From Macropodus opercularis (taxonomy: Eukaryota; Chordata; Actinopteri; Anabantiformes; Osphronemidae), in NCBI GenBank assembly GCA_030770545.1, contig CM061098.1, positions 15,652,001-15,716,000 of the forward strand: 64,000 bases of DNA. Direction: 5' to 3'. This document shows positions 12,050-46,822 of this stretch, one piece after another. Positions within the stretch are counted from its first letter, which is position 1. Each line of letters starts with the position of its first letter. Under the pieces are notes generated by a model. It made no database searches and had not been told where the DNA came from. It saw only the letters and a program-made list of their open reading frames with translations. Both the position numbers and the translations under genes were made by a program.

Positions 12050-14080
12050 AGACACCAAGGAGACACAGCACACTCTCCTCTCTCATTCTAGGGAGTTGGT
12101 TTTTAAACCCTCAACTTGCGTCAGTCCCACATAAGTGATTGATTGACAGAAGCATAGATTAATGACTATGTTTATTTGAAAGTATCTGCATGCCAGGTCA
12201 CTCCTATCTGCCATGTTCCCGGAGCGGCCATGCACGCCAAGAACTTTCACAGTACAAACTTTCCAGAAATGGGAGAGATCAGCCTGTTTGTCCTGCCAAC
12301 ACAAAAGTTCAGATCCTGAACTCAGAAACTCTATAAACTCATGGCTTTAATGTCCTACCTTAGCCTACTTTTACCTATCAATACGTACATATCAAGTACA
12401 AGTTCCATCCTATACATTCTGAACATATCCATTCTGAGTATACACATTTACAATCCCTCCTCTGGGGCTTCCTAAAGCCCCACCATAGTCGAATTAGTCA
12501 TACATTACCACATACAACCTAACAAATGCTACACAAACTATCCCCAACTGAAACAGCCTATAGTCACATACTGCCCCACAAGATTCTCAAGATCAAAACA
12601 GAGTTAGTAAATTAGTAAATTAACTTTATTCTTGGCTTGACAGAACCTGCATCAAATTAAACACAATCCAACAAACACAAAAACAAAATTAACCTTTGAA
12701 CAGTCTTAACATACAACTTAACATTACAACTAACTCCTGCAGGGGAAGAAAGGAGACGCTCTATTTCAAGTTAAAATGTCACATTAACCCACAAAACCTC
12801 AGTCTGAGAGATGTCACGAAGGTCGGCGTTCCATCCGTGTCACTTGTGTCCTGTATGTGTTTCTTCTGGGACAGGTGTGTGTTGGTGCAAACTAGTGATG
12901 TGTTTTGTGCAGGTGATCCGCCCACGATGGCGATCTGCCCATGCCGTGTAGCCATGGTGGTCAGATGGACACATGTCAGGGCTGTGTCCGGAGTCTCGTT
13001 AGTGGTTTGATCTATAGGGATGTTGCTCCTGAAGTTTCTGGGATGAATATTTAAGATCTGGAAACAGTTGAAATGTCCTCACACGTCGGTCAGTCCTATT
13101 GGTGCAGTTTACATCTAATTAAATATACAAATGACCTATAGGAGCTGCACTGTGTAGGTCTGGATTTTTATCTTCAGACTCATCAATGTGATTCAGATTT
13201 TGTTGCACGTCTCCTCATTGTTAAACCCAGAGATGCTTTTCTTGTTACATATCATACTGTTAGATATTATGTAAATCACCCTGTAGACCATGATCTGCAT
13301 TTATGCTCCAGTAAACTGTTAGTCCACTTCGACAGTTCGTTTTTTCTGTAACAGAAGATAAATCCTGTGTGTGGAACGGGGAAGTGCAGGTACTGGTTTG
13401 GGTATTGAGGTTGTCTCCTTTCTCCTTCAATCTGTATCGCGCCATGTTGGTGTCGCCCTAAGATCTCAGTCAGTGTTGTTTTCTTCACTGGTTGCTGACC
13501 ACAGGTCCCTATTGGTTCCTGCAATTAGATATCCAGGCTACTGACATAAAGCGTTGGCCACCCTCTATGACGGACTGGATATCTTTAGGGAATCGGTTCT
13601 GATAGCTTAACAGCTCTTGGTGTGGTTAAGAACATCTGGTATCTTCATTACGTCGTCTAAGTGGTTTCAACTGTCTCCTCTATAGTTTGTCATGGTTTTA
13701 TTTTTATTGTACTGTTATATTATTCTTCTAGTCCTTAGAGTGATTCAATGTTAGATCTATCTTTCCTTGTTAGGGTGAACAAAAACACCACATTTAGTCT
13801 GGAACAGCTGAACCTGTCATCAATAACAACCAGCTCCTCCTTGCTTGGGTTTAAGATTACATAATTGAGCTAAGATGGGAAATCATTATTACATTATGCA
13901 ACAACATCAACAAAAAGTATTAGACATTTCTCATGGTCAGTCAGTCAGTCGGGTCTTTGTGTCAGGAGCTCAGGTTTTATCGCGCACGTGAGCTGGGAGG
14001 GAGACCTCCTGCTGAAGGAGTCAGCAGTGTCGCTTAGGGGACCCCCTCCTCCAAAATAGTAGACTCTGGTTTCATGGTTT
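12050..14080. other. No recognised gene
   Basis: No splice-supported exon or transposon motif was recognised over about 2 kb. Open frames such as 12,696-13,010 (plus) and 13,276-13,524 (minus) have no identifiable motif. Confidence 0.45.
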
Positions 14081-14084
14081 TTCC

Positions 14085-14650
14085 TGGTGTCGAAGGCACT
14101 GGAGAAGTCAAAAAATATGACCCTCTGTTACCTCCCTGGCTCACGCCCACGGGCCAAGAAACAACGTAGGAGAAAAATAAAACAGCGCTTAGCTGGACAC
14201 ATTTTCAGGTACCACTCAGAAGGTTTATTTTCACATGCCTTGGCAAAATAACAAAGCTGGTAACAGGAACAGGAACATTAAACCTGGACTAACTAAACTA
14301 CCCTGTCTACCCAAACATGAACACGAAAGTAGCACCTCTTGACCCTAGTGTAACTAAACAAAATAACAGCTGTAGTATCTGTGCAAAGCAGGATTGTGTC
14401 TATTGTGGGTGTGTGGATAAATGAGTGAATGTAGGTGTGTCTAACCCCTATCCTGAAACACAAACAAAACAGGCAACCAACCAGACAAGGCCTGGGGTTG
14501 TGACGCCCCTTACAGCGGTTCCGGCGGCCTCCAGGTAAATCAGCACCAGAGACAGCAGGTAGATGATGGCGTCATCCACTCCAATCTTGAGTCTGTAGGC
14601 AATATCCCAAATCATTAATATTACTTTAAATAAAATACACAAATTCACTT
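14085..14650 (-). mobile_element. LINE RT fragment split by an LTR-like insertion
   Basis: The minus strand reads IGVDDAIIYLL near 14,570 and TAVR just before 14,511. After about 380 bp it continues VIFFDFSSAFDT at about 14,085-14,120. These are adjacent blocks of L2-type RT (catalytic block A). The intervening DNA, 14,125-14,506, is flanked by CCCT on both sides (14,121-14,124 and 14,507-14,510). Removing it with one CCCT restores a continuous reading frame across this point. Confidence 0.75.
14125..14506 (-). mobile_element. Solo-LTR-like insertion (382 bp)
   Basis: On the minus strand it begins near CGTCACAACCCCAGG and ends GGAGGTAACAG. AATAAAC lies near 14,222. It carries no coding sequence and sits within a 4-bp duplication of the host LINE. 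The size, ends and central poly(A)-type signal suggest a solo LTR. The exact terminal dinucleotides are ambiguous. Confidence 0.55.
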
Positions 14651-15146
14651 ATAGCAACAGGCTCAAATGGTACACTTCCCCTTTAATAACATGAGCAACA
14701 TGACTTGTTAGATAATGTCACAGCATGAGAACTAGGTACTTTACATGACCTGGCTTCAGGCTAGAAACTGACAGGAAAGAAACAGCATAAGACTTCCTGG
14801 TGTCTGAGTATTGTTAGAATGTTAACAACCATAACATTTGTTTGGAAAAATGAATGGTTTAAACCAGCTGAAGAGCTTTTGCCTAGACAATCAATTTTGG
14901 AATGAAGTTGCTAGCCATGTATGCTTCTGTGGCCTTCCTGAGTCAGTTTAATGCTGAGTGGGATGCAGTGTGTGCGTGCGTCTACGTTATTGACACTGGA
15001 GTATCTGGTTGAGTAATAGGGACACAGTAGAGTTTAGATGGCTTCTATCCTCATCACCCAGTCTGCCTGTGTGTGTGTGAACAGAAAGAAAATAGAATGA
15101 TGGCAATGTGAGGGTCAAAAACCATGAGAATGAACAATGTAGACCA

Positions 15147-16560
15147 GGGGTGCGCAATTATGTTTTATGTTTTCACATGAGAAGCAAAAAATATTATGGA
15201 GGGCCAGACCAAAAGGCTGAACGAAGTTCTACATAATAATAATTGTATTTCTTTGTAAAAAAAAAAAAACAGTAAATAGCATTTTTGACAAGTTGGTAAG
15301 ACTGGTAAGAGTTTATGTTATGATTATGCAATGAAAAACAGAGGTTGTCTTATTAAAAATTACATTACTCAATACAATGTCCCGAAACAATGGTTAACAA
15401 AATGTGAACATTTGTACCATTCGTGATTCATTATCTTAGTAATCATTTTCTTTCACATTCACCCCAAAATGCATTTCGAGTTTCACATATTTTTGGAAAG
15501 AGGTTCTTAGCTTTCTAAAGACATCGTAATACTATCTTTGTACTCCAAGTTAAGCAAGGTAAATCATATTATAATAATATTGCCTACATTTGCAGTTTAA
15601 TCACCTAATTTATTTCTGTTCCTTTTTCTTGTTCAGTGAGAGAAATCTAGTCTCTGTTGGTCTTTAACAAGTGCATCAAAATCATGTTGAATGTCTGAGG
15701 TGGAGATGCAAAGCACAGCTAACAGATGATCATCACTGAGAGAGGATCTATAGCTGGACTTATTAAACTTCATTACTGAGAATGTTTGTTCACATACAGT
15801 ATGTAGGTAGAGCCAAAGAGAACAAACATCTTCTGAGCATGTCTCCTCATGTTTGGAAACTTCTCCTTGAGAGAAGAGTAAAATTCCAGCAGTGATCATG
15901 AGTTAAAGTGCTCTGCCATTACTGCATCAGTGAGTTCCAGCTGGACATCACTGGGTGCATTATCCATATTGCAGGTAAACGGACAGGAAATCCTGTGCAT
16001 TTCACCCTCCATTGTTTTGAGATCTTCAAATTGCCTTGAAAACTCACCATGCAGTGTTCCTAACATGGATGAGTACCTGTGGAGGTGATCAGCTGATGGT
16101 GTGACATCTTTCAGGGTTTGCATGTGAGTGAGATTGTTCCTCTCAAGTTGCCTGTAACTTTGTCATGAAAGCCTTCACCAGGTTATGCATTTCATGGACA
16201 AAAAGGCCCTTGCACTGCAGTTTAGTGTTCAGTGCAGTCACATCAACAGCAAATGCAAAATCTGCTGTGCAGTCCTCATCTGAGAGCTCTGAGATGTCTT
16301 TGCGTTTCTTGTCACAAAACTCTCTCTGATCTCTGCTTTCAGACCCCTTTTAGCACTTTGGCCAGGCTGAGCCACTGGACAGCTGTGTGGTAGCTGATGT
16401 CACTATGTTCAGTCTTGTGCCCCTCTAAAGGTGCAACAAACTGCATGTGAAGTTTGCTATTTTAGTTACATCACCACTTACATTAAATAACGGGACTTTC
16501 TCAAATGCTTCTGTTTTTTCCAGGGCATATTATCTTTGATAACCTCATCCTCCGAGAATA
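15147..16560 (-). mobile_element. hAT transposon fragment, GTF2IRD2/ZBED-like transposase
   Basis: Minus-strand frames contain FAVDVTALNTKLQCKGLFVH near 16,230, SMLGTLHGEFSRQFEDLK near 16,040, and the C-terminal dimerisation region CEQTFSVMKFNKSSYRSSLS near 15,750 (hATC). The plus-strand start CAGGGGTGCGCAATTA at 15,147 matches hAT-type terminal repeats and would be the 3' end of the element. Frameshifts and stops separate the blocks, so it is a pseudogene. A host-domesticated GTF2IRD2 gene is unlikely because no GTF2I repeats or introns are seen. Confidence 0.75.
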
Positions 16561-16649
16561 ACTTACTTATAACTTAATTTTTAGTGATTTTGTGGCATAT
16601 GGTTGCTGCATTCCTGGATGTGTGAGGCTTGTTTTAAAAAAACAAACAA

Positions 16650-16897
16650 ACAGATGGCCGCCCACACTGAGCCTGGGTCTGCTGGAGGTTTCTTCCTCGT
16701 TAGAGAGGGAGTTTTTCCTCTCCACTGTTGCTATTTAAATGTATAATTTATTGATTGGCTACAATTAAAAGCTTGCTCTATGTGGGAATTGTTGGGTTTA
16801 GTTGTGTAAGGTCTTAAAACCTTACTTGTAAAGTGCCTTGAGATAACTGATGTTGTGAATTGGCACTGTATAAATAAAGTTGAATTGAATTGAATTA
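16650..16897 (+). repeat. 5'-truncated LINE 3' end, copy B
   Basis: It has the same 3' UTR as at 11.8-12.05 kb and 9.4 kb, beginning ATGGCCGCCCACACTGAGCC. It ends TAAATAAAGTTGAATTGAA, followed by further TTGAA units. Confidence 0.75.
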
Positions 16898-16899
16898 AT

Positions 16900-17725
16900 C
16901 CTTAAACATGGCAATCTGATCACATCGCTTTACCTCTGACTTCAGTAAATAAATACTTAGCAGTCCATGTTTGTTGAAAGTCAGGGAGGGTGCAGGAAGA
17001 GGGAAACACAAAGACAACAAAACTAAACACAATACAGAATACTACCAACAATGACAAAAGAAGACATCAATAAAACTACATTAACTGAGAATAATAAACC
17101 AATGAGTAATAGTGATAATAATGATGTTAATTATAATATTAATAACGGTGATAATAATACATACATACATACAGTGTCTTAAAAGTGTCATGCTCCACAG
17201 CGTTTGCTAGCGATTTAAGCCACGTTTCCACATAATTTTTGCGGCAACATGGCATGTGCAAAATGACCTGTAGATTAGGTTAGAAGATTTATCACCTTTT
17301 TTCTAAAAAAAGTACAGACATAACTAGTCAATATTAAACGCTTATACTCAATTAGTCTGTGACTTTAATTAACAAGGTAACTAAAAATGTGACAAGATTG
17401 GCCCGTTAAAAGCCTTTGGACACGTAATAACGTAATTTTAGGGTTTTATTACAGCTTTAGAAATTGAAAAATTGGAACCCCCATCTCACACACGTGCAGA
17501 CTTGTTTGATCACAGAACCTGTCAATCTGTCATAACCTTGCGCCCAGAGAACAAGATTTTGAGAAAGACTCTATAATATAGATACATTATACATACTGTA
17601 TATGTACTGTTCCTGTAATATGATTGCCCTTTCTGAGAGATTATAAAAACAACATGTGGGAGAATAGTGTGGATGCATCATGAAAGAATAGAAACAATTG
17701 AAACACTAGTTCTTATAATAAAAAT
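16900..17725. other. AT-rich stretch downstream of CSPP1
   Basis: Nothing was recognised apart from a short CATA microsatellite near 17,158-17,172. Confidence 0.5.
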
Positions 17726-17727
17726 AT

Positions 17728-17733
17728 TTTATT
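17728..17733 (-). terminator. Candidate poly(A) signal for CSPP1
   Basis: TTTATT on the plus strand gives AATAAA on the minus strand, about 165 bases beyond the CSPP1 stop codon. Confidence 0.5.
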
Positions 17734-17898
17734 TCATTATAATTTAGTTAACGTGAATTCTTATAGTGACTTAATAGTGACTAATGTTTAAAAACGCTGT
17801 AATTTTTCAAATATCATTTGTCACTAAAACCACTGCAACTAAACCTAACTAACCATAATGCCATAGTCCAAAAGCAATTGGAAAGTCATTTTTGGATC

Positions 17899-39107
<21,209 letters not shown>

Positions 39108-39912
39108 TTGATTATTGTTGCAGGTACGTGCCTACATGTAACTGCGAGCACAAAAATGTCATTGACTGATGAAGAAGTGCAGAGATATTCAACATATAAG
39201 GAAGCAATATTAGACTGTGTATTTATAAAATCCTCTGTAGTATTAAGACGCTATGTGAGGTTAAATAAAATGCATGACATACTTCCGAGTAATCTGTGGA
39301 TGTAAATACATGTACTGTCGCTTTCCGAATTAGTTCAACAGTAAAATGAGGTCTGACACGCATTCCACATGAACCACTTAATTTAAGGCGACGATTCGCA
39401 GTTAACATCACGCGTTCGTCTGTTTTACGTTTGGTAAACGTGCGCCCCTGCTTATAAATACGGCCCAGTTTGTTGATAGCCCTCGTGTCACTTTAATTTC
39501 CCATTGTTAGCCAACCACACAAAACACTAGCCACATTACTAATACATAGCATTAACCCGCTTAACGGCATTAGCTTAGCCGTTACCATAACAATACCATT
39601 ACGGACAGTATAACTAATAATAATGTGACTTAACTTATTTATGGTACATGCTTGTACTGTAAAATAGTCTACACCTTACGTCCAATTGTTAGTTTGAACT
39701 AAAAGAAAGACACTCCTAAACTAAAGCCCATAAAACGCATACACTAGAAAAGCTAAACTTAGCCAACGAGTTGCTGCTCGGCCAGTTAACGTTTAGATAC
39801 AAGCTAAATAGACTAGGTTATACTGACGACAGCATTAACAAATATATTTTTAAAAAACCTACACTTAACGTAGTTTAAATCTGACTGTACCGGATAAGGC
39901 AATATTTCTTAC

Positions 39913-40010
39913 CTTGCAGGTGTAATCGATGCTTTGTTCGTCTTCGAGCCCAACATCACCAATATAACACTCCAGTACTTCCGGTGTGTCAGTAGCACCC
40001 GTGTGAGTCA
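39913..40010 (-). promoter_or_regulatory. CSPP1 5' non-coding exon and probable promoter
   Basis: A good donor (GCAAG then GTAAGAAATA) lies at 39,913/39,912 on the minus strand, upstream of the coding start at 39,107. Candidate acceptors for the coding exon lie near 39,140-39,155. The sequence around 39,930-40,020 is less AT-rich and has several CpGs. The transcription start itself is not determined. Confidence 0.5.
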
Positions 40011-40019
40011 GACTACGTA

Positions 40020-41050
40020 AGTTGGTAAAACGCAGCTTATTGTAAGATTCCCGAAGATTAAAATAATTATGATGTCTCGGTTTTAAGTTTGCTTATTGTT
40101 AAATAAACGATAAGCTCTTATTTTAACGGAAAAGCTTTTGTTTGTTTCCTGTTTTTCCCCTTGTTATCGTTGCTGCGGTAACTTTATATAGCGTCAGTAA
40201 CACTGAAGACATAAACTCCTACCTTATATGACACATTCTTTTTAGTAAGCAAATAAACGTTTCTAAACTGTGATTATAACTGCATATTCTTAATAGGTTC
40301 CCATGCAGATAAAACTGTTTGGGTCCTTGTTCAATAACCCTTAAACCAACATACTTTCCTCATATACTCCTCTATGCTTCAGAGCAGGGGCAACCATAAT
40401 TTTTAATTCCCTGCCACAAGACAGATGTTGGAAATAAAGTCTCAATTTTGCAAATATACCCCCAAATCACAGATGGCCACTGGTCTCATATCGTTTTTCT
40501 GTTTCTTATCTGGTTCCCTTAGTAGTAGTTTCTTTGCTTTGTGCAATCAAAAGGCTCGACTTGCCCTTTCAAACCCTTTATGAACCTGTCTCAGCTACTG
40601 CACTGCAGGAAGTAGTGATGTGAACTCTCATCTCAAGTGGTGGTGATTTGCTAGTTCTGAAACCTGTAGGTCCAAAAATTATTACCTGCAGCAGAGGGAA
40701 TGACATCTTCCATTCCTGGAGAAATCCACATGAGAATCAATTTTCAGTGTTTCATTTTTCAATTCTTGAAACTTTATAGATAAAAAAATGAATGTTTTTT
40801 TTTCCTGTCCTCAAAGAAAAAATGGAAAACATGGCTGAGGTGTGACTGAATGAACGACAAACTGTCTCGAACATTATCATATGAAACAATAAGAAAAAAA
40901 GCACCTGTTCAATACCCAACAATGTCTGGAGAAAAACAAATACAAGTTTTGTCACAGGTTCTGGGGACCGTCATTTTATCCATATTGAACTCCTAAATGA
41001 CTAAATTACTCTTCAAGTGCAGTATTTCTTTTAGTAAAAGATAACACTCC
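40020..41050. other. Intergenic space between SNX25 3' end and CSPP1 5' end
   Basis: Head-to-tail spacing of about 1 kb. No exon or transposon was recognised. Confidence 0.5.
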
Positions 41051-41052
41051 AA

Positions 41053-41147
41053 TTTATTACTAATGACAAATATTTAACTTTAGATTCAGTGTGTACAGCA
41101 CATTTTAAGAAATAAAAAAAGTTACTTCAACTTGTTTGCAATTTATT
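41053..41147 (-). terminator. Candidate poly(A) signals for SNX25
   Basis: Two AATAAA motifs on the minus strand (41,142-41,147 and 41,053-41,058), about 780-870 bases beyond the stop at 41,923. Confidence 0.4.
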
Positions 41148-41922
41148 GCTTATATAAATGCTTTCAAAACTTTTTTTGGTAAAAATAAAATCTATCAATA
41201 GTAAATCATAAATAAAATCATCACCGTGACTTTCACAGGACATTATATTGCACAATTATAAGATGTAACAAGAATCACAGATCACAACACAAGTACTGTT
41301 GCTCAGGTTGTGTGTAGGAGGAATGTTCAGAGGCTTGTGGGCACTGACACAGTGAAAATCTGTACTACACCTGTCTTTGTTACATGAAATCCAAAGTTTA
41401 TAGATTATCGCACGATGATCGTTGTAGTTTAAGCGCCCAAGTGGTTAATCTGTAACGTAACGACTGCAGAGACTTGCACAATAACAATAAATACTTCAGT
41501 GTCTTTTGGTCCAGATGTTATGTTTGTATTTTAAATAAAATAACCACAGACGTGGAATATGGTGTCAGAATTACAATCTGTTCTTGTGTGACCAAGACTA
41601 AAAAGCTCAGGTTGCTCTCTTAATAGGAGGAAGTCAGACTTTATGCAGTTTCTTCCAGTTCCACAGCAAAGTGAAGCATCAGCCCCTTTCAGTCTGGTGC
41701 AGTTCTTCATTATTTCACAGAACAGTTCAACCAAACAGAATCAGCATCTGTCTAAGCCCTGACCAGCAAAACTGCTCTCCAGTTGAGGTTTAGAAGAAAG
41801 GCCACCTCTCACTGTCTATCTTGACAGAATGTGATTGGTCAGCTACAGAAATGCTTAAAATGATAACTCAGTAGACCCACAGTTTCATCTTTACACTTTT
41901 GAGTTTGTGTCTGTGCTCATGT

Positions 41923-44900
41923 TCAGATGTTTTCCACCTCTGTGCTAAGTTCAGGACACAGTTCCTTCAGCAGCATTTCCATCAACACCTAACAGGGACA
42001 GTGAGACAAATAAAAATTTACATCCATTACATTCTGCAATTGAATTCTGTGAAATCTGTTCTATTCACATTACAGTATGTATTGTCCTTACATAGAGAAG
42101 ATGTTTGTTGGCACTAGCCTCCTGCAAGGCATTGAAGATCTTGACGATTCCATAACGGGCATTCTGCTGGCCAACTAAATTTGCTAGTGCATCTGATTTA
42201 AAACATAAATATAAATTTAAAGAAATCAGACTAGTACATATTAAACTGCTCAACATCCTAAATGTGTATCACTTTTTTTGAGTGTCTCACTTATTACCTG
42301 GGATATTGTCAAGTAGTTTCTGTTGTGCCTGTTCTTTAGTTTCACGTCGTTCAGAGTCTGTGCGGACCTTTACATGTGGTGCCAAATCCCCATTAGGCCA
42401 GAAAGTGTCCCTGAACACAGCGATGTAACACACCAACATCTGCTCACTAAAGATCCAGTTTACAGTGTCTCGGATTTGTCTGAAATAAACCATGGAACAT
42501 GCAGTAAAATTACTAACAAACACAAACTTAAAAGAAAGTCACCAAATGCTGGTAACAGAAGCAGCATAAAAGTACATGACAATTCCAACTCTACAACGTA
42601 TTTTCAAATGGGTTTAAACTGTGACAAGTTGTGACGATGATACTTGATACTACTTACTTGTTGATAGTGCGTCCAAATGTCACCTGGACCAGTGCAATTA
42701 GTGTCTTCCTCACCCACTTAAACACTGAAGACAGGTAGATAAAAGATGCACATACTTAGAATGAAATAATGTCCTAAAGGGGCCTAAAGCAGAGGTTCCC
42801 AACCACCGGTTCGTGGGTCATTTGGTAGTAGGCCACCAGAAAGGCTGAATAAAGAAATATTTTATTATCGGTGTCGGACAGATCTTTATTTTGAAAAAAA
42901 CGCTTGCTCGCATTCAGTCGGTGTGGCTGGAGATCGCAAATAGCGGTGGTCTTAAAAGTTTACGACGACAAAACCAAACTATGTAGTAGACTGGACACAA
43001 GTAACAGTTTTGGTCTCGTTTTCCTTTAACCCAGGTAAGACCAGCTCATAAGAGGGAAACGTGATCAAGTCTTTATTTTGTGGCTTTTTTCTTTGTTTTG
43101 TTTTGTTTTAAACACTTTGTTTTTAGTTGTCTATACTGTCTGTGAAAATATTGTCTTATATGAAATATGGAATATGAAATATGGTCGGGTTTGGGGACCA
43201 CTGGCCTAAAGCACCAAGCTATATGCACCTTAACCAAAAACTACTGCCTTTCAAGTTTTCTCATTTAGGACAGACCTCATCATCTCTATTTAAATGGGTT
43301 TAAAAGGAAACTAAGAAATGATAAGGAACAATCTGTGTTTGTCAAAAATTAAGCAGCGCTCACTTCCTCTGAGTTCAAAGATTTCTCCTATGAGCATGAA
43401 GCAGGGTTCTGCCAGTGCATCTTTCCTTCCATCAACCTCATCCCCATAATCAGACAGGTCACTGTCGTCGTCAGCCTCTTCCTATAGATATAAGCAAACA
43501 CATAATGCAAATGTTGACACAAAACACCTGGAGAGCTAACATAGTGCACAATGTTACTTTAGCTGTGTGGACTATGTACCTCAGGATGCGAGAAAAAATC
43601 TCCAGGAAGCCTCTCCAGGAAAGAGGCCAGTGAGAAAGATGATTTCTTCTGGATTGACATCACCTTTAAACAGTGTATCATCAATATACGACATACTGCA
43701 TGGAATCATATGATTATCATATCATTTTTGGGGGAGGCTTTATTAAACTCAAAGTAATGTAGAATACTCATGACTGTACTGAACCTTTCATCAAAACCAC
43801 ATAAACTTAAACTGACCTAAATTTGAATGTACATGCACTTGTGAAAAATACATAAAAAGGTACAGAAAAAAAAGGCTAAGAAAGTAATTAGAGCATTAAG
43901 AGGGAAGAAATACATTCTTTTAAATTTTTGTTGTTGAATGCTATGTAGCCCAGTCCTATTTGAAAAGTATAAGGAACTGCTCACCTTGAGGTGTTCTGGG
44001 GATGGGCTGAGAAATGCATAGAGAGCTTCTGACTGGCACAATCGCTCATCTGTCAGCAAACGCTACAAAATCAAACATAGAGCTGAAGTCATCATCAGTA
44101 CTGTTTAGTTGGCATCATTAACCAAAAGGAGGCAGTGTATGCAGTAGAGGATATACTGTAGTTATGGATAAAATGTTTTTTGCAATTGTGGATATCAATT
44201 TTTAGTGTATCGATCAACTAAGTCAAAGAAGTTGAAATAGTATGGTGGATATATGACTGAAACAAAGCTAGATGTGATGGGAAAACAGTTTATATAGCTA
44301 TAAATCTAAATATTTTTGTGACATGTCAGAATATTTCACATATGTGGAACATATTTGGAAGGAGCTGTGCAGATGAAAAGATTTTTAAATTCATTTGACA
44401 GGACAAAAGTTGAGAACCACTGATCTGGCTTTTTTGTATTTGTGTAATTTTACGCACAAGTTAAAACGTGATCACTATTAAATAAAAAGAAAAGTAAGAG
44501 TTTATGAATTTTGTTATTTGGCAGTGCAATATTGCTTTAGACAGATTGTTTACCTGAAGAAAGGCATTAAGCTGAGTCTTGCTCTTGTCTAAGAATTTCA
44601 GGTCAATAGATTTGAAGGGAAGTTTACTGAGAGATGGTAATTGGAATTTCTTCAATGATGGAAAACACTGAGAAGGAAAAAGTTCAAATGTGATTATACA
44701 ATAATGAGACTTCAAATAAGTGAAAACCTTTTTATTATGAGTATTTTTTGCTGATAATTAGAAGTACAGTAAAGAGGCCATTAAAAAAAAAATACAAAGA
44801 ATACAACTTAATTCACTGACTTGAATACTTGCTTACTGAAATGTAATCACTTTATGGTGATATAGTGAAAACATTAAAGTACAGTATGGGACTGTAAAAA

Positions 44901-46776
44901 TCATATTCACTATAAAATATGTTTTATGTGGAGGTAATTATGAAATGATTAGTTTTATATGCTGCTGTCCTTTTGCTATTGTATAAAATTAAACCACAGC
45001 CATATGGGTGTGGGTCTGGAGATGTGTTACCTCAGTGAGTTTGCGGTGCAGCATCTGGAATTCAGTGAGTTTCCTCTGAACACTCCAGCGACTGTTGGCT
45101 GTCTCCTCACCTACTACCAGGCTAACGCACACACTGTAACTTGCTACTGTTTCACCGCCTTCCTCTGTTGCCTGAAACACACACAAACACAACTGTTTTC
45201 TAAAATATCTGCAATTATGGTTACAGTTTGTCAAATATTTCTGAAACTGTGACTTATGGTTTTGTACACACCCATAACTGATTTTAAACTAAATATTTAA
45301 AAGTAATCAGTGTTCAGCTTTAACCCTCATGCAACCTTCAATGGGGTCAAAATGAAAAATAGGGCACACTCACAGCTCCAAAACCATACAAGAGTTGGAT
45401 AAAACAGACGCAGACAGACAATAAATCACAGCACGCTTTATCCAGATGAACGAAGAAGAAGAAGTAGACCCACATGTGTTCATTGCTTGGATGTTACACC
45501 CACGAGGCGGTTTTATCCAACCCATGTGTGTGTTTTTGAGCTTTGGCGCCCCCTATTTTACAGTGGGGTCGTTTGGACCCCTAGAAGGCTGCACAAAGGT
45601 TAAAATATGTATGGCTTTCAACAAAGTGCAAAAACAGGAAAGCAAGATTAGACTATGTCAAAAACTTCCTTACTGATGCAAAATATAGACTAAAAGAAGA
45701 ACAAGACTGAGGCTAAGTCAGCCACCCAATTCAACTAAACACAGCAGATTTACTTATTAAAGACAAAACCAATGCCAGAAAGAGTCACAAATTGACACAG
45801 CAGCTGCAGTGATTGCCAGCCAAAGCATCTCTGGGGTGGAAACTCAGAATTTGCAGATATCTATTGTCTCCAGACTATAGGCAGTCATTGACTGGAAAGC
45901 ATTATTTCCACATATTATAAATAATTGTTATATCACTCTGGCCTTTAATCTGCAGAATTCAAAGTATCCATCTAGTACAGTTGCAAGAAAAAGTATGAGA
46001 ACCCTTTGGAATTCCTGGGAGTTTCACATATTTTTTCTTGCAACTGTATGTAACCAGATTTTAATGTTTTACATTTACATATTATGCATTTGTTGTGTTG
46101 ATTAACTGCAGGTAAAGCCATCACAAACCGTTTTAATGCAAACTAAGCTTAAACATTACCTCTGCAGAAGTGACAGCAGCCCTCCAGTGCCCCAGGTTTT
46201 CACACCACCAGTCAGTCCTTAGGATGTGCTGCTGTAGTTCATTGTGCTCTCTCTCCATAGCTCCAATCTCTTCCTTTAGTTTGCACACAATCTATAGATA
46301 CATACAATAAACATATATTCATAATGGGCTGGAGATGTAGTTCAGCAATGTAAAAAGACAAAATACATAAATATACTTCAAGGTCAATCAACTATTTATA
46401 CTGCATAAGCATAGACAAGACTAGAGTCACACTGGCAGGTTTTGAGCCAGTTCTGTGGCATTTTGTTACCTTTTTGTCTGGTTTAGGAGCATTCTGAATA
46501 GAGCCCAGTGCCTGGCGCTTGTACTCGAGTTTGTCGTAGAGTTGGCGGAGTTTAGTAGCAGCATAGCTGGCCTGCTCGTTGATTCCTTTACTCCCTTCAT
46601 CACAGGCCTCTTCACCTGCATCTAGACCCTGGCACTACATACAGATGAATACAAATAAATCATTTCAACTTAAGACATTGGTATCAAACAAAAGAACATT
46701 CAGAAAAGATATATATCTTCCCTCCTCGCCCCCCATGGGCGGTCTCATCCATCCTATGCAGTCCTAGGAATAGAAG

Positions 46777-46822
<46 letters not shown>

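Noticed and set aside
15633..16123. Host GTF2IRD2 gene
   Set aside because: Only the transposase-derived part is present, with frameshifts and a hAT terminal repeat; no GTF2I repeats or introns.
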